Shown here piece after piece: positions 41,812 to 50,789 of a stretch of DNA of 64,000 nt. Both the position numbers and the translations under genes were made by a program. Numbering within the stretch: the first letter of the stretch is position 1; the number at the start of each line of letters is the position of its first letter. The notes under the pieces were generated by a model that worked only from the letters and a program-made list of their open reading frames with translations, was not told the DNA's origin and searched no databases. The stretch is from Caulobacter vibrioides (GTDB taxonomy: Bacteria > Pseudomonadota > Alphaproteobacteria > Caulobacterales > Caulobacteraceae): assembly GCA_001449105.1 (NCBI GenBank), contig LNIY01000150.1, positions 1-64,000 of the forward strand, read 5' to 3'.

Positions 41812-42933
41812 GTGAGCCAAGCCGCCCAGACCGCCGAGCTTCTTTCCCTGGCCCGCAGCCGCGAGCCGGAGGACCGTGAGCGGCTGCTCGCCGGCATCGT
41901 CGACCTCTGCGAAGCGGGCGAGGCGCAAGGCAGGCCGGCCGCGCCCGAGATCCAGGTCCTGCTCGATTCGATCTTCATGACCCTGGTGGTCGAGGCCGAG
42001 CGCGACATCCGCCAGCGCCTGGCCGAACGCCTGGCGGACGCGGCGTGGGCGCCGTCGGCCCTGGTCAACATCCTGGCTCTCGACGAGATCGAGATCGCCC
42101 GCCCGATCATCGCCCGCAGCCCGGTGCTGCAGGACCACGACCTGATCCGCCTGCTGGTGCAGGCCACGCTGGAGCACCAGATCGAGGTCGCCCGCCGCCC
42201 AGGCCTGCGCGCGCCGGTGGTCGAGGCCATCCTGTCGCACAGCGAGCCGGCGGTGATGACCGCCCTGGCCGGCAACCCCACCGCCGAGATCAACCAGGAC
42301 GCCATGGGCCGCCTGGTCGCCCACGCCAAGGAAGTCGTGGCCCTGCGCTCGCCGCTGGCCCGCCACCCCGGTCTTTCGCCCCTGCTGGCCGAACAGCTCT
42401 ATCTGTGGGTAGGCCGCGCCCTGCGCGAGGCCCTGACCGGTCGCTTCGACCTCGACCCGGCCAGGATGCAGGCCGCCGTCGACGAGGCCACCCACGCCGC
42501 GCACCTGGGCCTGCTGCCCTCCGCCCCCGCCGCCCTGGCCGTCGAGGACGAGGCCGACCGCGAGGAGATGGAGGCCGCGCTGGTCGAGAAACTCGACGCC
42601 GCCGGCCAGCTTCGCCCGGGCTACCTGCTGCGCGTGCTGCGCGAAGGCCGCCTGCCGCTGTTCGTCTTCGCCATGGCGCGGCTGGGCCGCTTCGACGTGC
42701 GCCAGGTTCGCCGCGCCATCGACAGCAACCGCCCCGAATTGCTGGCCCTGGCCTGCTCGGCCGTCGGCATCGACCGCAGCGTCTTTCCGACCATTCTCGA
42801 GCATGTGCGCCAGCTGAACGGCGGCCGTCCGGGCGGCGGCGAGGAAGCCGCCCGCAAGGCCAGCGGCGCCTTCGGCCCGTTCCGGCCGGACATCGCCGCC
42901 ATGGCCTTCCGCCAGGCCGTCAGCGCCGCCTGA
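41812..42933 (+). CDS. DUF2336 domain-containing protein
   Basis: This 373-residue protein begins at a GTG preceded by GAGGAGG. It is built of helical repeats of HEAT-like character (LLDSIFMTLVVEAERDIRQRLAERLAD, IIARSPVLQDHDLIRLLV, IEVARRPGLRAPVVEAIL). This is the DUF2336 pattern found in alphaproteobacteria. It is cytosolic, with no enzyme motif, and a scaffold or regulator role is only a guess. It is divergent from glpK and followed 58 bases later by nadK. Confidence 0.85.
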   Translation: MSQAAQTAELLSLARSREPEDRERLLAGIVDLCEAGEAQGRPAAPEIQVLLDSIFMTLVVEAERDIRQRLAERLADAAWAPSALVNILALDEIEIARPIIARSPVLQDHDLIRLLVQATLEHQIEVARRPGLRAPVVEAILSHSEPAVMTALAGNPTAEINQDAMGRLVAHAKEVVALRSPLARHPGLSPLLAEQLYLWVGRALREALTGRFDLDPARMQAAVDEATHAAHLGLLPSAPAALAVEDEADREEMEAALVEKLDAAGQLRPGYLLRVLREGRLPLFVFAMARLGRFDVRQVRRAIDSNRPELLALACSAVGIDRSVFPTILEHVRQLNGGRPGGGEEAARKASGAFGPFRPDIAAMAFRQAVSAA

Positions 42934-42991
42934 CGGAGCCGGCAAGACCGCCGTTTGACAAGCAAGCGGCGATCCCGCCACTTGGGGCGGC

Positions 42992-43771
42992 ATGTTCCAA
43001 GCCCAGCCGTACTCGACTCGCCTGACCTTCAAGGCCAGCGACCGCCCCGAAGCCCAGGAGGCCCGCGAGCGCCTGGCCGCCCGCTATGGCGACGCCGGCG
43101 ATGACGCCCAGATCGTCGTCGCGCTCGGCGGCGACGGCTTCATGCTGGAAATGCTGCACGAGACGATCCTGAACCAGAAGCCGATCTACGGCATGAACCG
43201 CGGCTCGGTCGGCTTCCTGATGAACGAGTACAGCGAGGACGAGCTGCTGGCGCGGATCAACGCCGCCGAGCGCGCCGTCATCCATCCGCTGGCCATGGTC
43301 GCCATCGACTCGCGTCGCCGCCAGCACCGGGCGCTGGCGATCAACGAGGTCTCGATGCTGCGCCAAACCCGCCAGACGGCCAAACTGCGCATCTCGATCG
43401 ACGGCAAGGTGCGGATGGGCGAACTGGTCTGCGATGGCGCTCTGGTGGCCACCCCGGCCGGCTCGACCGCCTACAATCTTTCGGCCCACGGACCGATCAT
43501 CCCGCTCGGCGCCCAGGTGCTGGCGCTGACCCCGATCAGCGCTTTTCGACCCAGGCGGTGGCGGGGCGCGCTTTTGCCGCAGAGCGCGAGGGTGACGTTC
43601 GAGGTCCTGGAATGCGATAAGAGACCCGTCAGCGCCGTGGCCGACAATTATGAAGTCCGCGACGTCGTCGAGGTGCATATCTCCGAGGACCGGGGTTCGA
43701 CCCTGTCGATGCTGTTCGACGCGGGCCGCAGTCTGGAGGAGCGCGTACTGACAGAACAGTTCTCGGCCTAG
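42992..43771 (+). CDS. nadK: NAD kinase
   Basis: NadK phosphorylates NAD to NADP. The protein has 259 residues, the short form usual in alphaproteobacteria. The GGDG motif lies at 46-49, followed by [13 protein letters not shown], the NE motif in [10 protein letters not shown], and the [21 protein letters not shown] segment. It has no N-terminal extension. It follows the DUF2336 gene in the same direction. Confidence 0.95.
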   Translation: MFQAQPYSTRLTFKASDRPEAQEARERLAARYGDAGDDAQIVVALGGDGFMLEMLHETILNQKPIYGMNRGSVGFLMNEYSEDELLARINAAERAVIHPLAMVAIDSRRRQHRALAINEVSMLRQTRQTAKLRISIDGKVRMGELVCDGALVATPAGSTAYNLSAHGPIIPLGAQVLALTPISAFRPRRWRGALLPQSARVTFEVLECDKRPVSAVADNYEVRDVVEVHISEDRGSTLSMLFDAGRSLEERVLTEQFSA

Positions 43772-43884
43772 CCGGGAACGTCGGAAACCCAACACGGGCC
43801 TGTGGAGTGAAACCTTCGTCTCACTCATTGTTAACGCCTGTCGTGTGACCGTTCCCTAAGTAACGCCGACGGGGAGGCGACCCG

Positions 43885-44364
43885 ATGAACAAGCCCACCG
43901 CTGAGGTGATCCAGGTGCCGAACATGCTCAAGCTCAAGGTGGGCGGACGCGGCGGCATCGACATGGCCGCGATCGCCAAGGCCGAAGCGGCTCTCAAGAG
44001 CCTGTCGGGCAATTTCGCCCAATGGCTCAACGACGAGATCACCAAGCTGGAAGCCGCCCGCCAGGGCGTGCGCGCCGACGGCCTCAACGCCCAGACGGTC
44101 GAGACACTCTACCTGCGCGCCCACGACCTGAAGGGCCTGGGCGCCACCTACGAATTCCCGCTGATCACGCGCCTGGCCGCCTCGCTGTGCAAGCTGATCG
44201 ACGACCCGGCCACCCGCCTGCAGGCGCCGATGTTCCTGGTCGACGGCCACATCGACGCGATCAAGGCCTGCGTCCGCGACGACATCAAGACCGACGAGCA
44301 CCCCGTGGGCCGCGCCCTGGCGCTGGAGCTGGAAGGCCGCGTGGCCGAATACCTGGCTGGCTGA
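43885..44364 (+). CDS. Hpt domain (histidine phosphotransfer) protein
   Basis: This 159-residue protein has an Hpt four-helix bundle with the phosphorylatable histidine at H80 in LYLRAHDLKGLGATYEFPLI. The pattern H-D-L-K-G is the standard Hpt signature. The N-terminal 30 residues are a short extension. It is a stand-alone Hpt, so it should shuttle phosphate between a hybrid kinase and response regulators encoded elsewhere. A GAGG site precedes the ATG. Confidence 0.85.
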   Translation: MNKPTAEVIQVPNMLKLKVGGRGGIDMAAIAKAEAALKSLSGNFAQWLNDEITKLEAARQGVRADGLNAQTVETLYLRAHDLKGLGATYEFPLITRLAASLCKLIDDPATRLQAPMFLVDGHIDAIKACVRDDIKTDEHPVGRALALELEGRVAEYLAG

Positions 44365-44389
44365 TCCGTCGGACTTCCTGATCGAAAAC

Positions 44390-44425
44390 AAGAAAGCCGG
44401 GGCCCTCGCCCCGGCTTTCTTCGTT
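44390..44425. terminator. Bidirectional terminator
   Basis: AAGAAAGCCGGGG and its inverse CCCCGGCTTTCTT form a 13-bp stem with T-rich ends on both strands. It lies between the hpt gene and the convergent folD gene. Confidence 0.85.
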
Positions 44426-44438
44426 CTAGGCGTCCGAA

Positions 44439-44520
44439 CCTCGCCCTTCGACAAGCTCAGGGTGAGGTCCTACTTCGAAGCTGGCCTTGATCCTCTTCCT
44501 GAGCCTGTCGAAGGATGAGG
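44439..44520. repeat. Inverted pair of family C repeats
   Basis: CCTCGCCCTTCGACAAGCTC-AGGGTGAGG faces CCTCTTCCTGAGCCTGTCGA-AGGATGAGG across about 23 bases. It lies between the terminator and the end of folD. Confidence 0.8.
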
Positions 44521-44539
44521 ATCACGCGACAACCGCAGC

Positions 44540-45433
44540 CTACTCGCCGATCCCGTTCAGGCGCTTGGCGGCCAGGACGGTGTTGGCCAGCAGGCAGGCG
44601 ATCGTCATCGGCCCGACGCCGCCCGGCACAGGCGTGATGGCCGAGGCCACGGCCTTGACCTCGTCGAAGGCGACGTCGCCGACCAGGCGGGTCTTGCCCC
44701 CGTTCTCTTGGCCGTCATCCTTCGGGATGCGGTTGATGCCGACGTCGATGACCACCGCGCCGGGTTTGACCCAGTCGGCCTTGACCATCTGCGGGCGGCC
44801 GACGGCGGCCACGACGATGTCGGCTTCGCGCACGACGGCCGGCAGGTCCTTGGTGCGCGAGTGGGCGATGGTGACGGTGCAGTCGGCGGCCAGCAGCAGC
44901 TGGGCCATCGGCTTGCCCATCAGGTTCGAGCGGCCGATCACCACGGCGCGCTTGCCCGAAAGCTCGCCCAGCTGGTCGCGCAGCAGCATCATGCAGCCGG
45001 TCGGGGTGCAGGGCGTCAGGGCCGGCAGGCCGCTGGCCAGGCGCCCGGCGTTGGCCACGGTCAGGCCGTCGACGTCCTTGTCGGGCGAGATGGCGGCGAC
45101 CACGGCGGCCTGGCTGATGTGGTCGGGCACGGGGAACTGCACCAGCACGCCGTGCACGGCCGGATCGGAGTTCAGCCGCTCGACCAGGGCCAGCAGTTCG
45201 GCCTGCGAGGTCTCGGCCGGCAGGCGGTGGGTTTCGGAGTGCATGCCCGCTTCCAGGGTCTGCTCGCCCTTGCTGCGCACATAGACCTGGCTGGCCGGGT
45301 CCTCGCCCACCAGCACCACGGCCAGGCCAGGCGTCAGGCCGTGCTCGGCCTTCAGGGCCGCGACCTCGGCGGCGATGGTCTGGCGCAGGCGGGCGGCGAA
45401 GGCCTTCCCGTCGATGATGGCGGCTTGGGTCAT
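44540..45433 (-). CDS. folD: Methylene-tetrahydrofolate dehydrogenase/cyclohydrolase
   Basis: FolD interconverts 5,10-methylene-THF, 5,10-methenyl-THF and 10-formyl-THF. The protein has 297 residues. The catalytic region [14 protein letters not shown] contains the conserved Tyr and Lys, and [39 protein letters not shown] (NADP site) and [16 protein letters not shown] are all in place. It is divergent from crtY. Confidence 0.96.
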   Translation of the reverse strand: MTQAAIIDGKAFAARLRQTIAAEVAALKAEHGLTPGLAVVLVGEDPASQVYVRSKGEQTLEAGMHSETHRLPAETSQAELLALVERLNSDPAVHGVLVQFPVPDHISQAAVVAAISPDKDVDGLTVANAGRLASGLPALTPCTPTGCMMLLRDQLGELSGKRAVVIGRSNLMGKPMAQLLLAADCTVTIAHSRTKDLPAVVREADIVVAAVGRPQMVKADWVKPGAVVIDVGINRIPKDDGQENGGKTRLVGDVAFDEVKAVASAITPVPGGVGPMTIACLLANTVLAAKRLNGIGE

Positions 45434-45555
45434 GGGGGCGCTCCTGTGCGCGCTCCCCTATCGTCTCGCCCGCCTGGGTGCAACGCCCAAACGGGCGCGC
45501 GCTTTGCGTCATAGCGCTGGCGTGAGCGTCGTTCTTTCGTGCTAGAGCCAGAACG

Positions 45556-46743
45556 ATGGAATCCGCTTCCGAAGCGCTTCGCGCCGACGTCGTCCTGGTG
45601 GGCGGCGGACTGGCCAACAGCCTGATCGCCCTGCGCCTGAAAGCGCTGCGGCCGGGCCTGCGCGTGCTGTTGCTGGAGCGTGAGGCGACCATCGGCGGCG
45701 AGCATACCTGGTGCCATTTCGAGACCGACGTCGACGCGGCCATCGGCGGCTGGCTGCGGCCGCTGATCGTGCATCGCTGGACCGGCTACGAGGTGCGCTT
45801 TCCCGCCCACAGCCGCCGCCTGCCCACGCCCTATCTGGCGATCACCTCGCGTCGCCTGCACGAGGTGGTCAGCCGCGTGCTCGGTCCCGACGCCTGGACG
45901 GGCGTGGCCGTCGTCGACGTCAATCCGCACCAGGTGACCCTGGCCGACGGCCGCCGCATCGTCGCCGGCGCGGTGATCGACGGCCGCGGCCCGCGCCGCA
46001 GCAAGCGCCTGGCGCTGGGCTGGCAGAAGTTCGTTGGCCAGGACCTGCGCCTCGTCGCGCCCCATGGCCTGACCGCCCCGATCATCATGGACGCCACGGT
46101 GCCGCAGACAGACGGCTACCGTTTCGTCTACGTCCTGCCGCTGGACCAGCATCGCCTGCTGATCGAGGACACCCGCTACAGCGACGGTCCGGGCCTTGAC
46201 CGCGCCTCGCTGGGCGCGGCAATCGCCGACTACGCCAGGGCCCAGGGGTGGACCATCGAGGCGGTCGAGCGCGAGGAGCACGGCGTGCTGCCCATCGCGC
46301 TGGGCGGCGACATCGACGCCTATTGGCGTGAAGCCCGGCCGCAGGTGGCGGAGGTTGGCCTGCGCGCGGCCCTCTTCCAGCCGACCACCGGCTATTCCCT
46401 GCCCGACGCCGCGCGGCTGGCCGACAAGGTCGCCGCCCTGCCCCGCATCACCAGCGCCAGCGTGCGCGCCTGCGTCGTGACCCATTCCAAGGCGACCTGG
46501 CGCAAGCGGCGTTTCCTGCGCCTGCTCAACCGCATGCTGTTTCGCGCCTGCGCCCCGGAAGAGCGCTATCGGGTGCTGGAGCGGTTCTACCGGCTATCGG
46601 TCCCGCTCATTCAGCGCTTCTATGCGGCGCGCCTGACCTGGCGCGACAAGGCCCGCGTGCTGATCGGCAAGCCGCCGGTGCCTATCGGCGCCGCCATGAA
46701 GTGCATAAGCGAGAGTTCCGTGTTCGGAGGACAAGACGCATGA
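45556..46743 (+). CDS. crtY: Lycopene beta-cyclase (CrtY type)
   Basis: CrtY closes both ends of lycopene to make beta-carotene. The protein has 395 residues. The FAD-binding N-terminus is ADVVLVGGGLANSLIALRL. Family motifs are GEHTWCHFETD, the DGRGP segment, YRFVYVLPLDQHRLLIEDTRYSD and FQPTTGYSLPDA. It heads a tight operon with crtI and crtB, overlapping crtI by four bases (ATGA). No crtE or crtZ is nearby, so GGPP and any hydroxylation must come from genes elsewhere. Confidence 0.93.
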   Translation: MESASEALRADVVLVGGGLANSLIALRLKALRPGLRVLLLEREATIGGEHTWCHFETDVDAAIGGWLRPLIVHRWTGYEVRFPAHSRRLPTPYLAITSRRLHEVVSRVLGPDAWTGVAVVDVNPHQVTLADGRRIVAGAVIDGRGPRRSKRLALGWQKFVGQDLRLVAPHGLTAPIIMDATVPQTDGYRFVYVLPLDQHRLLIEDTRYSDGPGLDRASLGAAIADYARAQGWTIEAVEREEHGVLPIALGGDIDAYWREARPQVAEVGLRAALFQPTTGYSLPDAARLADKVAALPRITSASVRACVVTHSKATWRKRRFLRLLNRMLFRACAPEERYRVLERFYRLSVPLIQRFYAARLTWRDKARVLIGKPPVPIGAAMKCISESSVFGGQDA

Positions 46744-48263
46744 ACGCCCACGCCCCGGTCCCGCCCCGTCCCAAGGCGGCCGTCATCGGCGCCGGTTTCG
46801 GCGGCCTGTCCCTGGCCGTGCGCCTGCAGTCGCAGGGCTTCGACGTCACCCTGTTCGAGGGCCGCGAGAAGCCGGGCGGCCGCGCCTATGTCTGGGAGCA
46901 GGAAGGCTTCACCTTCGACGCAGGCCCGACCGTGGTCACCGATCCCGACTGCCTGAAGGAGCTGTTCGAACTCTCGGGCCGCGACATCGCCGACTATGTC
47001 GACCTGCTGCCCGTCGATCCCTTCTATCGGCTGCTGTGGGAAGACGGCGACGTCTTCGACTACGTCAACGACCAGGAGGGCCTGGATCGCCAGATCGCCG
47101 CCCGTAACCCGGCCGACGTCGAGGGCTACCGCCGCTTCCACGCCTATTCCGAGGAACTGTACCAGAAGGGCTATGTCGAGCTGGGCGCGGTGCCGTTCCT
47201 CGACTTCGGCAGCATGATCGCCTCGGCCCCGGCGCTGATGAAGCTGCAGGCCTGGCGCAGCGTCTACGACAAGGTCGCCAGCTTCGTGAAGGACGACCAC
47301 ATCCGCCAGGCCCTGTCGTTCCACAGCCTGCTGGTCGGCGGCAGCCCGTTCGCCACCTCGTCGATCTACGCCCTGATCCACGCGCTGGAGCGGCGCGGCG
47401 GCGTCTGGTTCCCGCGCGGCGGCACCCACGCCCTGGTGCGGGCCCTGGCCAAGCTGTTCACCGACCTGGGCGGCAAGCTGCACCTCTCCCATCCCGTCGA
47501 GCGCATCGCCGTGCGCGAGGGCCGGGTCACGGGGGTGGTGACCCGCGAAGGCTTCGAGGCCTTCGACACCGTCGCCTCCAACGCCGACGTCATGCACACC
47601 TACCGCCACCTGCTGCGCGAGGAGCCGCGCGGCCAGAAGGTGGGCAAGGCGCTGGAGAACAAGCGCTGGAGCCCGTCGCTGTTCGTGGTCTATTTCGGCC
47701 TCAAGACCCAGCACCCCGAGATCCGCCACCACACCATCTGCTTCGGCAATCGATACCGGGAGCTGATCGGCGAAATCTACGGCAAGGACGGCCTGGCCGA
47801 GGACTTCTCGCTCTACCTGCACCACCCGACCGCCAGCGACCCGGCCATGGCGCCGGAAGGCTGCTCGACCTTCTACGCCCTGTCGCCGGTGCCCAACCTG
47901 CAGACTGCCGACATCGACTGGTCGGTCGAGGGTCCGAAGTACCGCGACAAGATCCTGGCCTATCTGGAAAAGCACTACATTCCGGGCCTGACGGCCGACC
48001 TGGTCACCAGCCGCTTCATCACGCCGGACGACTTCGTCACCGATCTCAACGCCTGGAAGGGCGCGGCCTTCTCGCTGGAGCCGATCCTGACCCAGAGCGC
48101 CTTCTTCCGCACCCACAACCGCGACGACGTGATCCCCAACCTCTACTTCGTCGGCGCCGGCACCCATCCGGGCGCGGGCATTCCGGGCGTTGTGGGCAGC
48201 GCCAAGGCCACGGCCGGCCTGATGATCGACGACTTCGCCACCGCCGCCCCGGCCGTCGAATGA
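46740..48263 (+). CDS. crtI: Phytoene desaturase
   Basis: CrtI turns phytoene into lycopene in four desaturation steps. The protein has 507 residues. The FAD site is AAVIGAGFGGLSLAVRLQSQG, with EGREKPGGRAYVW following. The C-terminal signature NLYFVGAGTHPGAGIPGVVG is diagnostic of CrtI-type desaturases. The ATG at 46740 overlaps the crtY stop, and the gene overlaps crtB by four bases. Confidence 0.95.
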   Translation: MNAHAPVPPRPKAAVIGAGFGGLSLAVRLQSQGFDVTLFEGREKPGGRAYVWEQEGFTFDAGPTVVTDPDCLKELFELSGRDIADYVDLLPVDPFYRLLWEDGDVFDYVNDQEGLDRQIAARNPADVEGYRRFHAYSEELYQKGYVELGAVPFLDFGSMIASAPALMKLQAWRSVYDKVASFVKDDHIRQALSFHSLLVGGSPFATSSIYALIHALERRGGVWFPRGGTHALVRALAKLFTDLGGKLHLSHPVERIAVREGRVTGVVTREGFEAFDTVASNADVMHTYRHLLREEPRGQKVGKALENKRWSPSLFVVYFGLKTQHPEIRHHTICFGNRYRELIGEIYGKDGLAEDFSLYLHHPTASDPAMAPEGCSTFYALSPVPNLQTADIDWSVEGPKYRDKILAYLEKHYIPGLTADLVTSRFITPDDFVTDLNAWKGAAFSLEPILTQSAFFRTHNRDDVIPNLYFVGAGTHPGAGIPGVVGSAKATAGLMIDDFATAAPAVE

Positions 48264-49216
48264 GCACGCTCGAAGCCGACATCGAGGCGCCCAATCTCGA
48301 GGCCCAGAGCCGCGAGGCGATCCAGAAGGGCAGCAAGAGCTTCGCGGCCGCCGCCGCCCTGTTCGACGCCCAGACCCGCGCCGACGCCGAGATGCTGTAC
48401 GCCTGGTGCCGGCACTGCGACGACGTGATCGACGGCCAGACCCTGGGCCACGGCATGAGCCCGGTGGCCGACGCCCCCGCGCGCCTCGCCGCGCTCTACG
48501 CCCAGACCCGCAGCGCCCTGGCCGGCGAAACGCCGGCCGATCCCGTCTTCGCCGCCTTCCAGACCGTGGCCCTGCGGCGCGGCATCCCCGAGCGCTATGC
48601 GCTGGACATGATCGACGGCTTCGCCATGGACGTGGAGGGCCGCAGCTACGAGACGCTGGAAGACCTGCTGGCCTACTGCTGGGGCGTGGCCGGCGTGGTC
48701 GGCGCCATGATGGCCATCGTCATGGGCGTGCCGCCCGGCGATCTGGCCACCCTGCGCCGCGCCCAGGACCTGGGCCTGGGCTTCCAGCTCACAAACATCG
48801 CCCGCGACATCGTCGAGGACGCCCGCAACGACCGCGTCTACGTGCCCCGCGCCTGGCTGGCCGAGCTGAACCTGACCGTCGAGCAATTGACCGATCCGGC
48901 CCGACGCGCCGACGTCGCCGCCCTCGCCCGCCGGCTGGTGCAAGCCGCCGAGCCCTACTACGCCTCGGCCCGCTGGGGCCTGCGCGACCTGCCCGTACGC
49001 TCGGCCTGGGCGATCGCCGCGGCGCGCGGCGTCTACCGCCAGATCGGCCTGGACGTGGTCTCGGCAGGGGCCGCGGCCTGGGACGAGCGCGTGGTCGTCA
49101 GTGGGCGGATGAAGGCCTGGCGCGCGCTGGAAGGCGGCGTCGTCGCCCTGCGCTCGGCGACCCTGGACCGGCTGGGCGCCGCACCCGAGCGGCCGGCGAT
49201 GTGGTCGAGGATCTAG
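48260..49216 (+). CDS. crtB: Phytoene synthase
   Basis: CrtB condenses two geranylgeranyl diphosphates into phytoene. The protein has 318 residues. The aspartate-rich motifs are CRHCDDVIDG (about 50-59) and LTNIARDIVEDARNDRVYVP (about 176-195), which bind Mg-diphosphate. It completes the crtYIB operon. An unrelated AT-rich small gene begins three bases later. Confidence 0.95.
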   Translation: MSTLEADIEAPNLEAQSREAIQKGSKSFAAAAALFDAQTRADAEMLYAWCRHCDDVIDGQTLGHGMSPVADAPARLAALYAQTRSALAGETPADPVFAAFQTVALRRGIPERYALDMIDGFAMDVEGRSYETLEDLLAYCWGVAGVVGAMMAIVMGVPPGDLATLRRAQDLGLGFQLTNIARDIVEDARNDRVYVPRAWLAELNLTVEQLTDPARRADVAALARRLVQAAEPYYASARWGLRDLPVRSAWAIAAARGVYRQIGLDVVSAGAAAWDERVVVSGRMKAWRALEGGVVALRSATLDRLGAAPERPAMWSRI

Positions 49217-49219
49217 CCG

Positions 49220-49474
49220 ATGAAAATAAAGAGACTAGCAGTCAAGGCTCTAGCAGCCATCATCTGCTTCATAATCTCCATTTTCGCATATGATCTTCTA
49301 ACGACCAATCTTGAAAAGTTTGAAGCTTCACGCCTTCAGAGCGCGATATTTCATGGCGCGCTCGCCGGGGTTCTTTACATCGCCTCGGAGAAGATAATGC
49401 GTTTTATGCTGAGGATATTTGGCCTCGACCGAGATTGGGCGCGATCGCGACACGTTTGGAACCGGATCGACTGA
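49220..49474 (+). CDS. Small AT-rich membrane protein, orphan
   Basis: This 84-residue protein has one strong membrane segment (AVKALAAIICFIISIFAYDL) and a weaker second one near residues 43-60, then a basic C-terminus (LDRDWARSRHVWN). Its DNA is visibly AT-richer than its neighbours, with codons such as ATA and AGA-type arginine use that are rare here. It begins three bases after crtB, with AGGA as ribosome site. No family is recognised. It could be a recent acquisition that uses the crt transcript. Confidence 0.5.
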   Translation: MKIKRLAVKALAAIICFIISIFAYDLLTTNLEKFEASRLQSAIFHGALAGVLYIASEKIMRFMLRIFGLDRDWARSRHVWNRID

Positions 49475-49517
49475 ATATCGTGGAGGTTGCTGGCTAGAGG
49501 CCTGAAGCAAGCGCCCC

Positions 49518-50789
49518 CTACCGCTCCAGCTCCCGGTCCGGGAAGGCCAGCTTCGCCGCCAGGGCCACGAACAGCACCCAGCGGAAGTCGTTATAGGCCA
49601 CCGCGATGCTCTCGGTCAGGGCCACCAAGCTGTAGACGACGAGGAACGGGAACGCGAGCAGAGCGCCCCGGTCGCGGAACACGGCGATCAGGGCAAGCGT
49701 CATGGTCTGGATGTAGAACAGGCCCCAGGCGGCCAGGCCGAACAGGCCCATGCCCAACCACTGCTCCAGCCAGGAATTGTGCGCGTGCTGGGCCTGGAAG
49801 CCGGCGTTCTTGCTGATCCAGGCGAACGGTCCCCAGCCGCTCTTGTCGCCCCAGATGGCGTGGTAGCCGAAGCCCAGCCACGGCCGCTCCTGGATCTCGA
49901 CCAGGGCCGCGCTCCAGATCTTGGTGCGTCCCGTCAGGGTGGCGTCCTTGCCGAGGATGGCGAAGAAAACATCCGAGGCCAGCACGACGAAGGCGATCAG
50001 CAGGCCAAAGCCCGTCACCGCCGTCCAGGTCGCCGCCGTGCCCGCCGCCGGGCCGCGCCTTGCGATCAGCACGAAGCCCAGGGCCGCCACGCCCAGCATC
50101 AGCGACACCAGCGAGGTCTTCGAAGTCGACATCAGCACGAGGCCGACCGCCAGCACGGAGAAGCCCCACCACAGCTTGGAGCGCTTGGGGTTCAGCAGCG
50201 CGGCGGCCGAGATGATGCAGAAGCCGAAGGCCATCATGCCGCCCAGGCCGTTCTTCTCGCGCCACAGACCCCGCCAGGCGCCGGGGAAGAGCTCGGTCAT
50301 CACCCCGATCCGCGGCACGGCCAGGCAGACCACGTAGGAGGCCACGATCAGCACCGCGAAGGTGGCGGCGAACACCTCGGCCAGTTCGCGCCAGCGGAAC
50401 CGCGCGGCCAGGGCCACGCCCCCCAGTGTGGTGCAGGTGACGGCGAAGGCCCGGCGGGTGGTGACGTCCGGCGCGATCGACCACAGGGTCGACAGGCAGA
50501 CGATCCCCAGCAGGGCGAACAGGAACGGCTGGCGGGCCGCCACCCGAAAGCTGTTGCGCGGGTCCAGCGCGATCAGGCCAAAGCCCGCCGCATAGGCCGG
50601 CAGGTAGGCGACGCGCAGGATGGCCGAGCCGGCCTCGTCGGCGTTCTCGCCCACCAGCGGCAGCTCCCAGCCGCCGCTGTAGAGCAGCAGCAGGAACACC
50701 GCGGCGGTGAAGATGGCGATCTGGGGAAACAGGAGCCTCGGCGGCGCGACGCTGACCGGTCCGCCGCCGTAGCTCAGGCCATGGCTCAC
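49518..50789 (-). CDS. hfsC: O-antigen ligase/polymerase family protein (HfsC-like)
   Basis: This 423-residue inner-membrane protein has about ten to twelve membrane segments and the Wzy/WaaL-type periplasmic loop. The loop region GRTKIWSAALVEIQERPWLGFGYHAIWGD with a later QAQHAHNSWLEQWLG is the O-antigen ligase/polymerase signature. It probably polymerises polysaccharide repeat units. The GTG start overlaps the hfsB stop by four bases (GTGA). In Caulobacter crescentus the equivalent gene is part of the holdfast cluster and is partly redundant with a paralog. The symbol is assigned by this gene order. Confidence 0.8.
   Translation of the reverse strand: MSHGLSYGGGPVSVAPPRLLFPQIAIFTAAVFLLLLYSGGWELPLVGENADEAGSAILRVAYLPAYAAGFGLIALDPRNSFRVAARQPFLFALLGIVCLSTLWSIAPDVTTRRAFAVTCTTLGGVALAARFRWRELAEVFAATFAVLIVASYVVCLAVPRIGVMTELFPGAWRGLWREKNGLGGMMAFGFCIISAAALLNPKRSKLWWGFSVLAVGLVLMSTSKTSLVSLMLGVAALGFVLIARRGPAAGTAATWTAVTGFGLLIAFVVLASDVFFAILGKDATLTGRTKIWSAALVEIQERPWLGFGYHAIWGDKSGWGPFAWISKNAGFQAQHAHNSWLEQWLGMGLFGLAAWGLFYIQTMTLALIAVFRDRGALLAFPFLVVYSLVALTESIAVAYNDFRWVLFVALAAKLAFPDRELER

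Noticed and set aside
43831-43840. A CtrA site (GTTAAC) ahead of the Hpt gene
   Set aside because: Only a bare TTAA core is present, without the CCAT extension or a second half-site at the right spacing.
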